The translations under genes were made by a program, and so were the position numbers. From contig CAMFJP010000018.1 in the NCBI GenBank assembly GCA_945957075.1, positions 1-14,076 of the forward strand: a stretch of 14,076 nt of DNA. The letters are read 5' to 3'. Origin of the DNA: an uncultured Chlamydiae bacterium. GTDB taxonomy: Bacteria; Chlamydiota; Chlamydiia; Chlamydiales; Rhabdochlamydiaceae. The stretch's first letter is position 1. Each line of letters begins with the position of its first letter. Shown piece after piece: positions 1 through 7,977 of the stretch. The notes under the pieces were generated by a model. It had not been told where the DNA came from, did no database searches, and saw only the letters and a program-made list of their open reading frames with translations.

Positions 1-712
1 GATCTAGGTAGCGCTTAAGATCGATTTTCGTCGCGCTAATTTCTCCATTGGCAATTAATTGATTTGTAAGGGCATGAGCTAATTTGAATGCAACGCCAAC
101 TCCTGTAATGTCCCGGTTGGGGTAGGTGCTTCCTTGGAGTTTGGGGTTCAGGGTGGCAACACAATGGGGAAGTTTTGCTGTGGGTTCGTGATGATCTGTG
201 ACGATGACATCGATGTTTTTTTTTGTGGCTTCTGCAATTTCTTCAGCTGAGGTAATCCCGCAGTCGACTGTAATAATAAGAGAGCATGTATTTTTTAATG
301 CGTATTCTAATGCGTCTAATAAAAGACTCCGGCTAAGCGTTGCTCGATTGGGAATGTAGAAAAAAACATTTCCCCCGATAAAGCGTAAAAATTCGGTGAG
401 TAGCGCTGTAGCGCTCATGCCATCGACATCGTTGTCTCCATAGACTAGCATATGTTCTTTTCTGGCAAGGGCTTGAAAAATGCGTTCTGTTGCTTTGTCC
501 ATATCTGGAAAAAGTTGGGGATCTAGAAGGTGTGGTAATTTTGCGTATAGATAATCGTGAATGTCTTCTAGATCTGTAAATCCTCTAGACGCGAGAACCT
601 GCGCTGTGACGGGGTGAATGTTGAACTCTTTAACAATTGCTCTGTTCCATTCAGAATCTACTTTAGGGTAGATCCAAACGGGGCCTCTGCGGTTTAAAAG
701 TGCCTTGTTCAT
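1..712 (-). CDS. recJ: RecJ single-stranded-DNA exonuclease, N-terminal part (cut by window edge)
   Basis: Reading the minus strand from an ATG at 712-710 gives 237 open codons that run off position 1. The protein is the N-terminal half of a DHH-family nuclease. Motif I is YGDNDVDG (about residues 91-98), motif II is ITVDCGITSAEE (147-158) and motif III is VTDHHEP (171-177), followed by TGVGVAFKL (203-211); D93, D95, D97, D150 and D173-H174-H175 are the expected metal ligands. RecJ degrades single-stranded DNA 5' to 3' in recombinational and mismatch repair in the cytoplasm. Motif I reads DNDVDG instead of the more usual DYDADG, but the aspartates are kept. The start overlaps the secDF stop as ATGA and has no strong ribosome binding site, so translation is probably coupled to secDF. 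The order secDF-recJ is what I recall from Chlamydia. The C-terminal DHHA1/OB region lies outside the window. Confidence 0.93.
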   Translation of the reverse strand, partial: MNKALLNRRGPVWIYPKVDSEWNRAIVKEFNIHPVTAQVLASRGFTDLEDIHDYLYAKLPHLLDPQLFPDMDKATERIFQALARKEHMLVYGDNDVDGMSATALLTEFLRFIGGNVFFYIPNRATLSRSLLLDALEYALKNTCSLIITVDCGITSAEEIAEATKKNIDVIVTDHHEPTAKLPHCVATLNPKLQGSTYPNRDITGVGVAFKLAHALTNQLIANGEISATKIDLKRYLD

Positions 713-3700
713 GAAGAGCTCAATAGACGACTCTCTTTTTTTAATTCTCGATTATGGAAATATTCCATAAGAGGTGCTGCGATAAATAAAGAAGAGAGGG
801 TTCCAAACACAACGCCTATTGCCATTACAAGCGCAAATCCGAAAATCGTGCTGCCCCCAAGTAAAATAAGGGGAAGTAGAGCGCAGAGGGTGGTTCCTGA
901 AGTAAGCGTTGTACGGCTTAAAGTAGCATTTAGCGCATGGTTGATAATCGTTTGTAGAGGCGCTTTTTTTCTAGTGCGTATATCTTCCCGAATTCTATCG
1001 AATACGATAATGGTATCGTTCAAAGAATAGCCAATGATGGTCATGAGGGCTACGGTTGTATTCAGGTCAATATGCACGGGTACGCCGATGATATTTAATA
1101 ATGCTAGAGCGGCGATTGTAAAAATGACATCGTGCGCTGTGCACAGTGTAGCGGCAGCTGCGTATGTCCATTCAAATCGTGCTGCAATATAGATGAAAAT
1201 ACAAATTAGGGCGATGCACAGTCCAAGTAGAGCCTGATTGCGCATGGTTCCAGAAATTTGTCCGCTGATTTGAGTCCAGTTGTCCGCTAAGTGCTCGAGT
1301 GTTGTAGTGTCTAGTAGGATGCCTTGTTTTTCCAGCGCCTGAACTACCCATATTATTTTTGGAAAGTTTTCGTATGTGTAGGCGACCTCAGTATATGTTG
1401 TCTCACTTTCTAGACGATAAAGAGGGTTGCCTGGTTTTTCTAGGGATCTACTTAAAAAGAGGCGTACGTGATTTGATGGAGTTAGTTCTCTGACTTGAAA
1501 ATCCTTTGAAGAAGCGCCTTGGGCGATAAGGGCTTTTTCTATGCGTGCTCTGTAGTTTTCCTCTGGTGTTTTAGGAAGATCTAACGTTAAAGCGTAACCG
1601 CCTGTGAAATCCATGCCAAGAAGAGCTTCTTTTTGTTTAAAGCAGGCAAAAACACCCAGTAATACAACGCATGCAGATACGATGACGGTTGGTTTTGTCA
1701 TGCGGAGAAAATTAAAGTGAGCGCTGTTGATAAATTGCGCCATTTTTAATTGTTTGTTTTTTGGGTTTTGCGCCCAACCTGTGAAGAAATAGCGTGTCAT
1801 AAACAGTGCTGTGAACATGGAAGAAATGACGCCAATGATCAGTGTGATTGCAAACGCCTTAATCGGGCCAGAATCAAATTGTAGTAAGATAAGCCCTGCG
1901 ATAATTGTGGTTAGGTTGGAGTCTACAATGGCGGAAAAGGCTTTTTTGTATCCAGCTTGCAGAGCTGCTGCGATTCTGCCTGTAAGAGTAAGTTCTTCTC
2001 GAACTCTTTCAAAGACAAGAACGTTTGCGTCTACGGCCATGCCGAGTGTTAGGATAATGCCTGCTATGGAAGCAAGAGATAGGGTTGCTTGTAGATTCTG
2101 TAGTGTCGCCCAAATAATAATAAGATTAAATAATACGGCAATGGAGGCGACAATTCCTGCGAATTTATAATAAAAAAGCATAATGCCGATGACGAGGGTA
2201 AGGGCAATTACGGTTGCTAGAATGCCAAAGGAGCGCTCTTTAAGGCCAAGTTCTGGGCTGACATTTCTTTCAGACAAGATATGTGGGGTAAACGAAAGAG
2301 AGCCTGCCTTAAGATCGGCTTCTAATTGGTTGACTTCGCGTTGTGAGAAGCTGCCTGTAATCATAGCGCTATCGCGTAGACCAGTATCTAGGGTTGGCGC
2401 GTTAATGACAGAACCGTTAAGGATCACAGCCATACGCCAGCCAAGACCTCCTGAATAGGCTTCGCTTGGTGTTCCTGTTACTTTTTCTTTTGAAAATACA
2501 GAGGTCCAGGCATAGAGATCTTCTTGAGGGTAGAACTTTTCTCCTTTAATAGACCTAGAACTTTGTACGGTGAAAGAGAGGAAATTGCCTTTTGTTGGGT
2601 CATAGGAGGCGTGAATTTGATTGAGACTTGCGCCTTCAAGGGCATAATTGTGAAATACAATGAGTAGAGGATGGGTTTGTCCGTGCCAATCGGTGTAGTC
2701 TTCCCCTCTGAATTTAGCAACTTTTGAAAGGGTGTCATTAAAAAAGGTGGTGGAGGGGCTGTCCGGGTGAGCAAGACGCAGACCTTGCCCATGTAAAAAT
2801 TGAGCTAGTTCTCCTCGGGGGGTTGCATTTTCGCTCGTTTCTTCCCCGTAAAAATGGCGCCAGGCTATTCTTTGAATGTCGTCTGAGCCTGTGCGATTTG
2901 TGACAACGGCTTCATTCCATACGTTTTGCAAAAATGTATTTACAGACCCTGCGACTTCGGTGTTATGTGTGCCGAATTTTTCATTAACAACATGAAAGTA
3001 CATGGAAGAGGCTTTGACAAGCTCTGCTGCCGATAGATTTTGTGATCCTGGGAAATCTAATGTAATATAATTTCCTTCTTGGCGTAGTGTGACTTCAGAA
3101 ACTCCCATTTTGTTGACGCGGGCATAAAGTTCGCTAATGCCTTGTTTGATGTCTGCTTCATTGGTGATTGGTTTGCCTGAGGTGTCTTTCATTTCTATTT
3201 GTACTGTTTTACCTCCAGAGAGATCAAGGCCCCAGTGCAAAATTTTACGTTCATCCCCTCTAAAGTACTTTGCAAAGCTAAGAGTAAAGTTGCTCCATAG
3301 GGGGCTTTTGGTTGGTTTTGGGACATCGAAAGGAAGGCTACCTTTCATATGCAGCTGTGCTGCTCTGTAATCATCGCGCCATTTAAGCAAGTCTTCATGT
3401 ATGCGCGTTTCTATTTTATTTTCTTCTAAAATGCGTTGCTCTACATTCGTAAACTCTAAAGTGGCATACCTTTGGGATCCTTGGACTGTAAATTGTTCTC
3501 TTGTTGCTTGTAGGGTTGGGTAGTAGTAGTTGGGAGCTTCAAAAATAAAATCTTGACTATACTCTGAGCCAAAAGATCCAGAATAAGCTGGGTATCCTAA
3601 AAAGCCCTTTTGTTGCAAAAGTTCAAGAAGAGCATTGAAATCTTTTGTAAATTGCATGTGCGCTTCGGCGGATGTATGCGTTTGAAGTCTTTGTACGATT

Positions 3701-5154
3701 TTATTCCATCCTTTTGCAATGACGTAAATAGAGCCTGTACGGAAGCCGGCTGGAGGGGATTGTTTGTGTGCAGCTGGCGCGTAGATGACAAGACCTAGTT
3801 CTTTATCTAGAGATTTTTCGCTTTGATAGGATGTATAATCTCGAATTGGAAATGTATCCTTTCTTAGGTCTGGAGAAAGCGGTTCCCAGGAAAGAAGAAT
3901 ACTTTTTTCTATTTGCTGCGCTTGAATTGTGGCAAGTGCACCGAGATCAAATGCAAGTAGGCTTTTGCTTTCTTGCAGGTGTGAAAAGGGGATTGTAAAA
4001 AAGGTTTTATCGGGATTGATCGTCTCTGCAGTTTGTCTGGATACGTTTGATACGATGTCGTATAGAAAGTGCTCGAGGTTTTCTTTTTCAATAGAGCTGT
4101 AAGCTGTGGGCTCAATAGATGCTCTGTAGTGAACAAAATCGGCAAAAAGGTGTAGATAGATTTGTTGTTTTTCCCAATCAATGCTGACAAATTCGACGAG
4201 TGGGTTTCTTCCCCCCATAGAAAGGCGGGGGGTCGGACCAGAACGCGCAAGCATGTCTTGTGCTATTTGGTAGTTAAGAGGGGATTTTCCGTTTAGGAAT
4301 GCTTGGTGGTATGTCTTAATAAGGGATAAGGCCTCTTGGAATGTGGAGGCTTTTTTAGTTTCTTTGGGGTCTAGATGAGTTTTTGCGGTTTCAAGCGCCT
4401 GAATAGTATTTTCAATTAACGCTTGTTTTTGTGAACTGTCTACTTGTGTTAAGGTTGCAAAAAACCGTTCTAGGATGGGGGAGTTTTTAGGGAATGCTTT
4501 TGCACATGCACAAATGTAATTGGCAAGAGCTAATGCCGTTTCCTCTGTATTTTCTTTTTTATGATCGTATAGAGCTTGAACGTAGAGAGCCGCCGTTGGG
4601 GTATTGCCTAAAGAAGCAATGATTTGGGCTGCTCTATCATAGATGATAGTTTTGTATTCTTCGGTAGGGGCTCCAGAGGGCGTTGTTTTTGTTACAAATT
4701 GAAAAGAAGAGTTGCTTGTAGCTGTATCAAAATGGAGGGGAATTCTTCTTTGTACAGTAACGGATCCGGGTTGTCTTTCGGACTTATATAAGGAGAGTTG
4801 AGCCGGGACAAAGGAAATCAGCGAGCCTGCTCTTGGTAAGTAGGTTTCAAATTTTTTTGCGTCTTCCTCTTTTTTAAAAGTGAGATGGATGAGGGAAGGG
4901 TCTTCAACATCTTGTGAGATTGTAGAGGCTTTAATGTTTAAAAGAGAGCAAAAGGCGTGGAGCCATTCTTGCGCATCGCTTTCTAAATGGTTTACGCGAT
5001 TGGTAATCGATGTTGTAATGGTTTTAGCTCTGCCCGCATCAATAGGTGTCTTTAAAGGCTTTGTGTAAAAAAATACTGTAGGAAGAATATTGTAGATGGT
5101 AAGGATAGTGACAAGTAAAATTACAGCACGCTGCCAGCGTCTTTGTTTGTCCAT
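709..5154 (-). CDS. secDF: SecD-SecF fusion protein translocase subunit with large N-terminal insert
   Basis: This 1,481-residue inner-membrane protein uses the proton gradient to help pull preproteins out of SecYEG. There is one membrane segment near residues 9-30, then about 610 residues with no SecD signature. The SecD core starts with GLDLSGG (642-648) and has the loop GMAVDANVLVFER (1038-1050) among closely packed membrane helices. A SecF half follows, with GMDFTGG (1180-1186) and GYSLNDTIIVFDRIRED (1375-1391). Both halves have the RND-like helix bundle. Separate E. coli SecD and SecF total about 940 residues. Chlamydial SecDF proteins are about 1,400, so the length fits that lineage, and the extra mass is the region between helix 1 and the first SecD motif. 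I chose the ATG at 5154 because AAAGAGG lies 12 bases upstream; the reading frame also opens at a GTG at 5181, but that lies close to the predicted transcription start. The stop overlaps the recJ start. Confidence 0.95.
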   Translation of the reverse strand: MDKQRRWQRAVILLVTILTIYNILPTVFFYTKPLKTPIDAGRAKTITTSITNRVNHLESDAQEWLHAFCSLLNIKASTISQDVEDPSLIHLTFKKEEDAKKFETYLPRAGSLISFVPAQLSLYKSERQPGSVTVQRRIPLHFDTATSNSSFQFVTKTTPSGAPTEEYKTIIYDRAAQIIASLGNTPTAALYVQALYDHKKENTEETALALANYICACAKAFPKNSPILERFFATLTQVDSSQKQALIENTIQALETAKTHLDPKETKKASTFQEALSLIKTYHQAFLNGKSPLNYQIAQDMLARSGPTPRLSMGGRNPLVEFVSIDWEKQQIYLHLFADFVHYRASIEPTAYSSIEKENLEHFLYDIVSNVSRQTAETINPDKTFFTIPFSHLQESKSLLAFDLGALATIQAQQIEKSILLSWEPLSPDLRKDTFPIRDYTSYQSEKSLDKELGLVIYAPAAHKQSPPAGFRTGSIYVIAKGWNKIVQRLQTHTSAEAHMQFTKDFNALLELLQQKGFLGYPAYSGSFGSEYSQDFIFEAPNYYYPTLQATREQFTVQGSQRYATLEFTNVEQRILEENKIETRIHEDLLKWRDDYRAAQLHMKGSLPFDVPKPTKSPLWSNFTLSFAKYFRGDERKILHWGLDLSGGKTVQIEMKDTSGKPITNEADIKQGISELYARVNKMGVSEVTLRQEGNYITLDFPGSQNLSAAELVKASSMYFHVVNEKFGTHNTEVAGSVNTFLQNVWNEAVVTNRTGSDDIQRIAWRHFYGEETSENATPRGELAQFLHGQGLRLAHPDSPSTTFFNDTLSKVAKFRGEDYTDWHGQTHPLLIVFHNYALEGASLNQIHASYDPTKGNFLSFTVQSSRSIKGEKFYPQEDLYAWTSVFSKEKVTGTPSEAYSGGLGWRMAVILNGSVINAPTLDTGLRDSAMITGSFSQREVNQLEADLKAGSLSFTPHILSERNVSPELGLKERSFGILATVIALTLVIGIMLFYYKFAGIVASIAVLFNLIIIWATLQNLQATLSLASIAGIILTLGMAVDANVLVFERVREELTLTGRIAAALQAGYKKAFSAIVDSNLTTIIAGLILLQFDSGPIKAFAITLIIGVISSMFTALFMTRYFFTGWAQNPKNKQLKMAQFINSAHFNFLRMTKPTVIVSACVVLLGVFACFKQKEALLGMDFTGGYALTLDLPKTPEENYRARIEKALIAQGASSKDFQVRELTPSNHVRLFLSRSLEKPGNPLYRLESETTYTEVAYTYENFPKIIWVVQALEKQGILLDTTTLEHLADNWTQISGQISGTMRNQALLGLCIALICIFIYIAARFEWTYAAAATLCTAHDVIFTIAALALLNIIGVPVHIDLNTTVALMTIIGYSLNDTIIVFDRIREDIRTRKKAPLQTIINHALNATLSRTTLTSGTTLCALLPLILLGGSTIFGFALVMAIGVVFGTLSSLFIAAPLMEYFHNRELKKESRLLSSS

Positions 5155-5193
5155 AATGATGTAGTACCTCTTTGCGATCACACTGCCTTACAA

Positions 5194-5223
5194 AGAATAT
5201 CTTGCAGGTTGGATTGCTGTCTA
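5194..5223 (-). promoter_or_regulatory. Predicted sigma-70-type promoter for secDF-recJ
   Basis: On the minus strand TAGACA (plus positions 5218-5223, 5 of 6 matches to TTGACA) and TATTCT (5194-5199, 4 of 6 to TATAAT) are separated by 18 bases. Transcription would begin near 5187, giving a leader of about 33 bases to the ATG at 5154. It lies in the 118-base divergent gap shared with the metal-transport operon. Consensus matching alone is weak evidence. Confidence 0.35.
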
Positions 5224-5272
5224 GTAGTAATTTTCATTGCGCAAATTGTAGGTTCAGGGGGATAATTGCTGT

Positions 5273-6136
5273 ATGAAAAGTTTGTGGATTCTTGGAGCTT
5301 TAATTGTTTTGTGTGGGTGTACACGGACTACCCCTTCTAAAAAGCCGGTTATATTAGCAAGTATTGCGCCCTATGCTTTTCTTGTTGAGTCACTTGTGGG
5401 GGATACTGCCTCGGTTGTGACTATTGTGCCGCAGGGGGCGAATCCTCATGTGTTTGAGCCTTCCCCACGAGATCTAGCGTCTGTTGCAGACGCGCGTGTT
5501 TGGGTGTGCGCTGGCGAGATGTTTGAGGATAAATTGATTCGTTCTGTCAAGGCGGTGGCCGCCGACTTGCGCATTGTGGATGTTTGGCAAGAGGCTGAGC
5601 TCTTAGGGGGTCATGTCTGTGCTCATCATAGCGCTCATGACAGCTTTCATCATGAGGCTGTGGATAAGCATGTGTGGATGAGTCCGAAAAATGCGATAAG
5701 GCAGGCACGCTCGATTGCACAGGTGCTTATAGAAAAATTTCCAGAACACTCTGTTTTATATAAAAACAATTTGTCCGAGCTTGAGGAGAATTTAACGCGC
5801 TTGGATATTTATATTCAGGACCTTCTTTACTTTAAAAAGCACACTCTTGTTTTGCTGTCGCATCCCTCTTTGGCCTATTTTTGTAAGGATTATGATTTAG
5901 AGCAGCTCTCTGTTGAAGTGGAGGGTAAGGATCCTTTGCCTCAAGATATTTCTCGTCTTTTAGGTCATGTTATGGAGCATGATTTGAAAAAGATTTTTAC
6001 GCAAAAAGGCTACAATAACAGGGGGGCTGAGGTCATAGCTCTCGAACTTGGTCTTTCTACTCATGAAATAGATCCCTACGCGTATGATTATTTGAATAAT
6101 TTACGTGAACTTGCTCAACTGATTGCATCTCCATGA
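5273..6136 (+). CDS. znuA: ZnuA/TroA-type metal-binding lipoprotein of an ABC importer
   Basis: This 287-residue protein captures a divalent metal outside the inner membrane and hands it to the permease. A short signal ends in LCGC with Cys16 as the likely lipidated residue. Cluster A-I (TroA-like) features are NPHVFEPSPRD around His59, HVWMSP with His133, LLSHPSLAYF with His197 and HEIDPYAYD with Asp267, the usual four metal ligands. Between residues 114 and 133 is a histidine-rich loop (His114, 118, 119, 122, 126, 127), which in this family favours zinc, although manganese or iron cannot be excluded from sequence. AGGGGGA lies 10 bases before the ATG. The gene overlaps the ATPase gene by ATGA. 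The three-gene layout with one permease resembles the C. trachomatis CT415-CT417 set rather than the four-gene ytgABCD cluster, as I recall them. Confidence 0.9.
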   Translation: MKSLWILGALIVLCGCTRTTPSKKPVILASIAPYAFLVESLVGDTASVVTIVPQGANPHVFEPSPRDLASVADARVWVCAGEMFEDKLIRSVKAVAADLRIVDVWQEAELLGGHVCAHHSAHDSFHHEAVDKHVWMSPKNAIRQARSIAQVLIEKFPEHSVLYKNNLSELEENLTRLDIYIQDLLYFKKHTLVLLSHPSLAYFCKDYDLEQLSVEVEGKDPLPQDISRLLGHVMEHDLKKIFTQKGYNNRGAEVIALELGLSTHEIDPYAYDYLNNLRELAQLIASP

Positions 6137-6828
6137 ATACGTCTGTTATCTCGTTTCAAAATATGAGTTTTTCTTATGGGAGTACCCCTGTTTTGCAGGA
6201 CGTAAATTTTGAAGTATTGCAAGGGGATTTTATTGGAATTTTTGGTCCTAATGGTGGGGGAAAAACGACGCTTTTTAAATTGATTATGGGTTTTTTATCC
6301 CCTTCTAAAGGGGAGGTTTTTGTGTTTGGGGGCTCGCCTTTTCGAGCTCGGAAAGCTATTGGGTATGTTCCCCAGGTAATACAATTGGATAGAAGTTTTC
6401 CTGTAACAGTCGAGCAGGTGGTAGAGATGGGGCTTTTAGGGTTCCAAGGGGATATGCAAGGAAAAGTGGATTCTGCCCTTGACCTTGTTGGGCTTGCCTC
6501 TTACAAAAAGACTTTGTTTGGAGCTTTGTCTGGAGGGCAAGCACAGAGGGTGTTGATTGCTCGGGCTATTGTGTCCAATCCGGAGCTGCTTCTTTTAGAT
6601 GAGCCGACAGCGCATGCAGACCCGTGTGCTGAAGAGGGGGTCTACGAGTTGCTTTTGTCTTTAAAGTCTCAGATGACAATTCTTATGGTGACCCATCACC
6701 TTTCTGGTTGGATGGATACGTTTTCTAAACTACTTTGTGTGCATCGCCATGTGGTTTTTTCTAGGCCGGAGCTTGTGTGTCAGCATGTTCAATTGGGTTT
6801 ATATCATGGATCAAGGAGTGGGGTATGA
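6133..6828 (+). CDS. znuC: Metal ABC transporter ATP-binding protein
   Basis: This 231-residue cytoplasmic ATPase powers the metal importer. All nucleotide-binding motifs are intact: Walker A GPNGGGKTT (38-46), the Q-loop at Gln81 in YVPQ, signature LSGGQ (132-136), Walker B LLLLDEP (152-158) and the switch histidine in MVTHH (His188). Length and order are typical of the Mn/Zn/Fe uptake subfamily. Its start overlaps the stop of the binding-protein gene, and its stop overlaps the start of the permease gene (ATGA at both ends), so the three subunits are translated as a coupled set. Metal specificity is inferred only from the neighbouring lipoprotein. Confidence 0.93.
   Translation: MNTSVISFQNMSFSYGSTPVLQDVNFEVLQGDFIGIFGPNGGGKTTLFKLIMGFLSPSKGEVFVFGGSPFRARKAIGYVPQVIQLDRSFPVTVEQVVEMGLLGFQGDMQGKVDSALDLVGLASYKKTLFGALSGGQAQRVLIARAIVSNPELLLLDEPTAHADPCAEEGVYELLLSLKSQMTILMVTHHLSGWMDTFSKLLCVHRHVVFSRPELVCQHVQLGLYHGSRSGV
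6813..6818 (+). promoter_or_regulatory. Ribosome binding site that fixes the permease start
   Basis: AAGGAG lies six bases before the ATG at 6825, inside the 3' end of the ATPase gene. It supports that ATG over an in-frame GTG at 6777, which has no such site and would extend 48 bases into the ATPase gene. Confidence 0.75.
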
Positions 6829-7652
6829 ATCCTTTTGTACAGATGGCTCTTTGGGCCGGTTGTGCTGCCTCTGTAACCGGGGGGATTGTAGGTTCTTATG
6901 TTGTTGTAAAAAGAATTGTGTTTATTAGTGGTAGTATTGCTCATGCTGTATTGGGGGGGATGGGTCTTTTTTTGTTTTTAAGAAGAACGCTCGATATTCC
7001 TTGGCTTTCTCCTCTTTATGGAGCGCTTGTTGCAGCTGTTATCGCTTCATTTTTTATGGGATGGGTGCATGTTCGGCATAAGGACCGTGAAGATACTGTC
7101 ATTGGAGCACTTTGGTCATGCGGCATGGCCTTGGGAGTGATATTTACAGCATTGACTCCTGGTTATAATGTTGAACTCATGAACTTTCTTTTTGGTAATA
7201 TTTTATGGGTTAGCTTGAGCGATATTTCTTTATTGATTGGTTTGGATCTGTGTGTATTTGTTTTAACGGCTGTGTTTCATAAGAAGTTTTTAGCGATTTG
7301 TTTTGATGAGCAGCTGGCAGAGCTTAGAGGAATTTCTGTGCGCGGTTATTATCAGTTGTTGCTTTGTCTTGTAGCTATTTCCGTTGTCGTGTTGATTCAG
7401 ATTGTAGGCGCTGTGCTTGTGGTTGCAATGCTTACAATACCAGCTGCTATTGCAAGTGGTTACGTACGCAGTCTTGGTTCTATGATGCGGCTGGCGGTTA
7501 TTTTATCTTGTATATGCGTGATATTGGGTATTGCGCTTTCCTATTTTCTTAATTGGCCCCCTGGCGCTACCATTGCCCTTGTGGCCTCTTTTTTATACCT
7601 TGTTAGTTTGCAGTTACGTCGTTTTTTTTCTAGATCCGCTTGTCGGGTTTGA
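6825..7652 (+). CDS. znuB: Metal ABC transporter permease (ABC-3 family)
   Basis: This 275-residue integral membrane subunit probably forms a homodimer as the channel of the metal importer. The sequence is dominated by hydrophobic helices (about eight by eye). ABC-3 family hallmarks are an early FISGSIAHAVLGGMG stretch (about residues 34-48), a late QIVGAVLVVAMLTIPAA stretch with the conserved proline, and NWPPGATIAL near the C-terminus. The reading frame is also open upstream to a GTG at 6777, but the ATG at 6825 has a near-ideal ribosome binding site and makes the same ATGA overlap seen elsewhere in the operon. Only one permease gene is present here, as in znuABC. Confidence 0.92.
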   Translation: MNPFVQMALWAGCAASVTGGIVGSYVVVKRIVFISGSIAHAVLGGMGLFLFLRRTLDIPWLSPLYGALVAAVIASFFMGWVHVRHKDREDTVIGALWSCGMALGVIFTALTPGYNVELMNFLFGNILWVSLSDISLLIGLDLCVFVLTAVFHKKFLAICFDEQLAELRGISVRGYYQLLLCLVAISVVVLIQIVGAVLVVAMLTIPAAIASGYVRSLGSMMRLAVILSCICVILGIALSYFLNWPPGATIALVASFLYLVSLQLRRFFSRSACRV

Positions 7653-7831
7653 GTCTTTGTCTAGGGTGGGGTTTTGGAGTTTGTTTTTGCTGTGAGTTTT
7701 TGTAGTTAATTTTGATTCTTTTCTTTTATCAAATCTTTTCATAGAGACCATTTTTTTTTGTTAGTTGTCTTATATTTTTATGTTAAACATAGTTATTTTT
7801 TTAGATCAAGTGTGTTTTGTTGTTACGCAAT

Positions 7832-7853
7832 AGGTCTATTATTAGACCTTTTT
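7832..7853 (+). terminator. Small intrinsic terminator downstream of the metal operon
   Basis: AGGTCTA and TAGACCT pair perfectly (7 bp) around a TTAT loop and run straight into a T-tract (7849-7853). It is about 180 bases after the permease stop and just before the next promoter, so it likely ends metal-operon transcripts. The stem has only three G-C pairs, so efficiency may be modest. There is no T-tract on the other strand. Confidence 0.6.
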
Positions 7854-7903
7854 CGAAATTCCATGTTTTTGAAAAAACCGCGTAACTGAGATTAGAGCTT
7901 GTG

Positions 7904-7931
7904 TTGCTAAATATTGCAGGTTGGCTATAAT
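7904..7931 (+). promoter_or_regulatory. Predicted sigma-70-type promoter of the translocase-mip unit
   Basis: A perfect TATAAT (7926-7931) lies 16 bases after TTGCTA (7904-7909, 4 of 6 to TTGACA). Transcription would start near 7938, leaving a leader of about 40 bases with AAGGGAG (7961-7967) ten bases before the ATG. This is the best promoter match I found in the window. Confidence 0.6.
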
Positions 7932-7977
7932 CTTCAGCAAGGAGTCTCTCCCTCTGCCTTAAGGGAGTACATAACGT

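Larger units (their letters stand above)
7653..7977. other. 325-base non-coding, AT-rich gap between operons
   Basis: I see no convincing gene here. The first half is T-rich and includes a small symmetric site, TATGTT-A-AACATA, at 7779-7791. From 7822 to 7886 a 7-base inverted repeat (GTTACGC / GCGTAAC) encloses an intrinsic terminator hairpin. The last 75 bases hold the promoter and ribosome binding site of the translocase gene. A minus-strand frame across 7801-8031 is open, but it overlaps the translocase start and has no recognisable features. Confidence 0.6.

Noticed and set aside
1811..2170. Open plus-strand frame of 119 codons
   Set aside because: It lies wholly within the conserved SecD helix-bundle coding region on the other strand and shows no features of its own.
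3909..4250. Open minus-strand frame of 113 codons
   Set aside because: It lies in another frame inside secDF, with low-complexity composition and no independent start signals.
5155..5181. Upstream GTG start for secDF adding nine residues
   Set aside because: The ribosome-binding-like AAAGAGG would fall inside this extension, and the predicted transcription start is only about six bases upstream; ATG 5154 fits better.
5261..5266. GATAAT as the -10 box of the metal operon
   Set aside because: It would start transcription on the ATG at 5273. The overlapping AGGGGGA is better read as the ribosome binding site, so the real promoter was not identified.
6777..6824. GTG start extending the permease by 16 residues
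   Set aside because: There is no ribosome binding site, and the extension lies in the ATPase gene; the ATG at 6825 has AAGGAG at ideal spacing.
5202..7924. Exact 11-base repeat TTGCAGGTTGG at 5202-5212 and 7914-7924, both in intergenic regions
   Set aside because: Roughly twenty matching 11-base pairs are expected by chance in 14 kb, and the two copies sit differently relative to their promoters.
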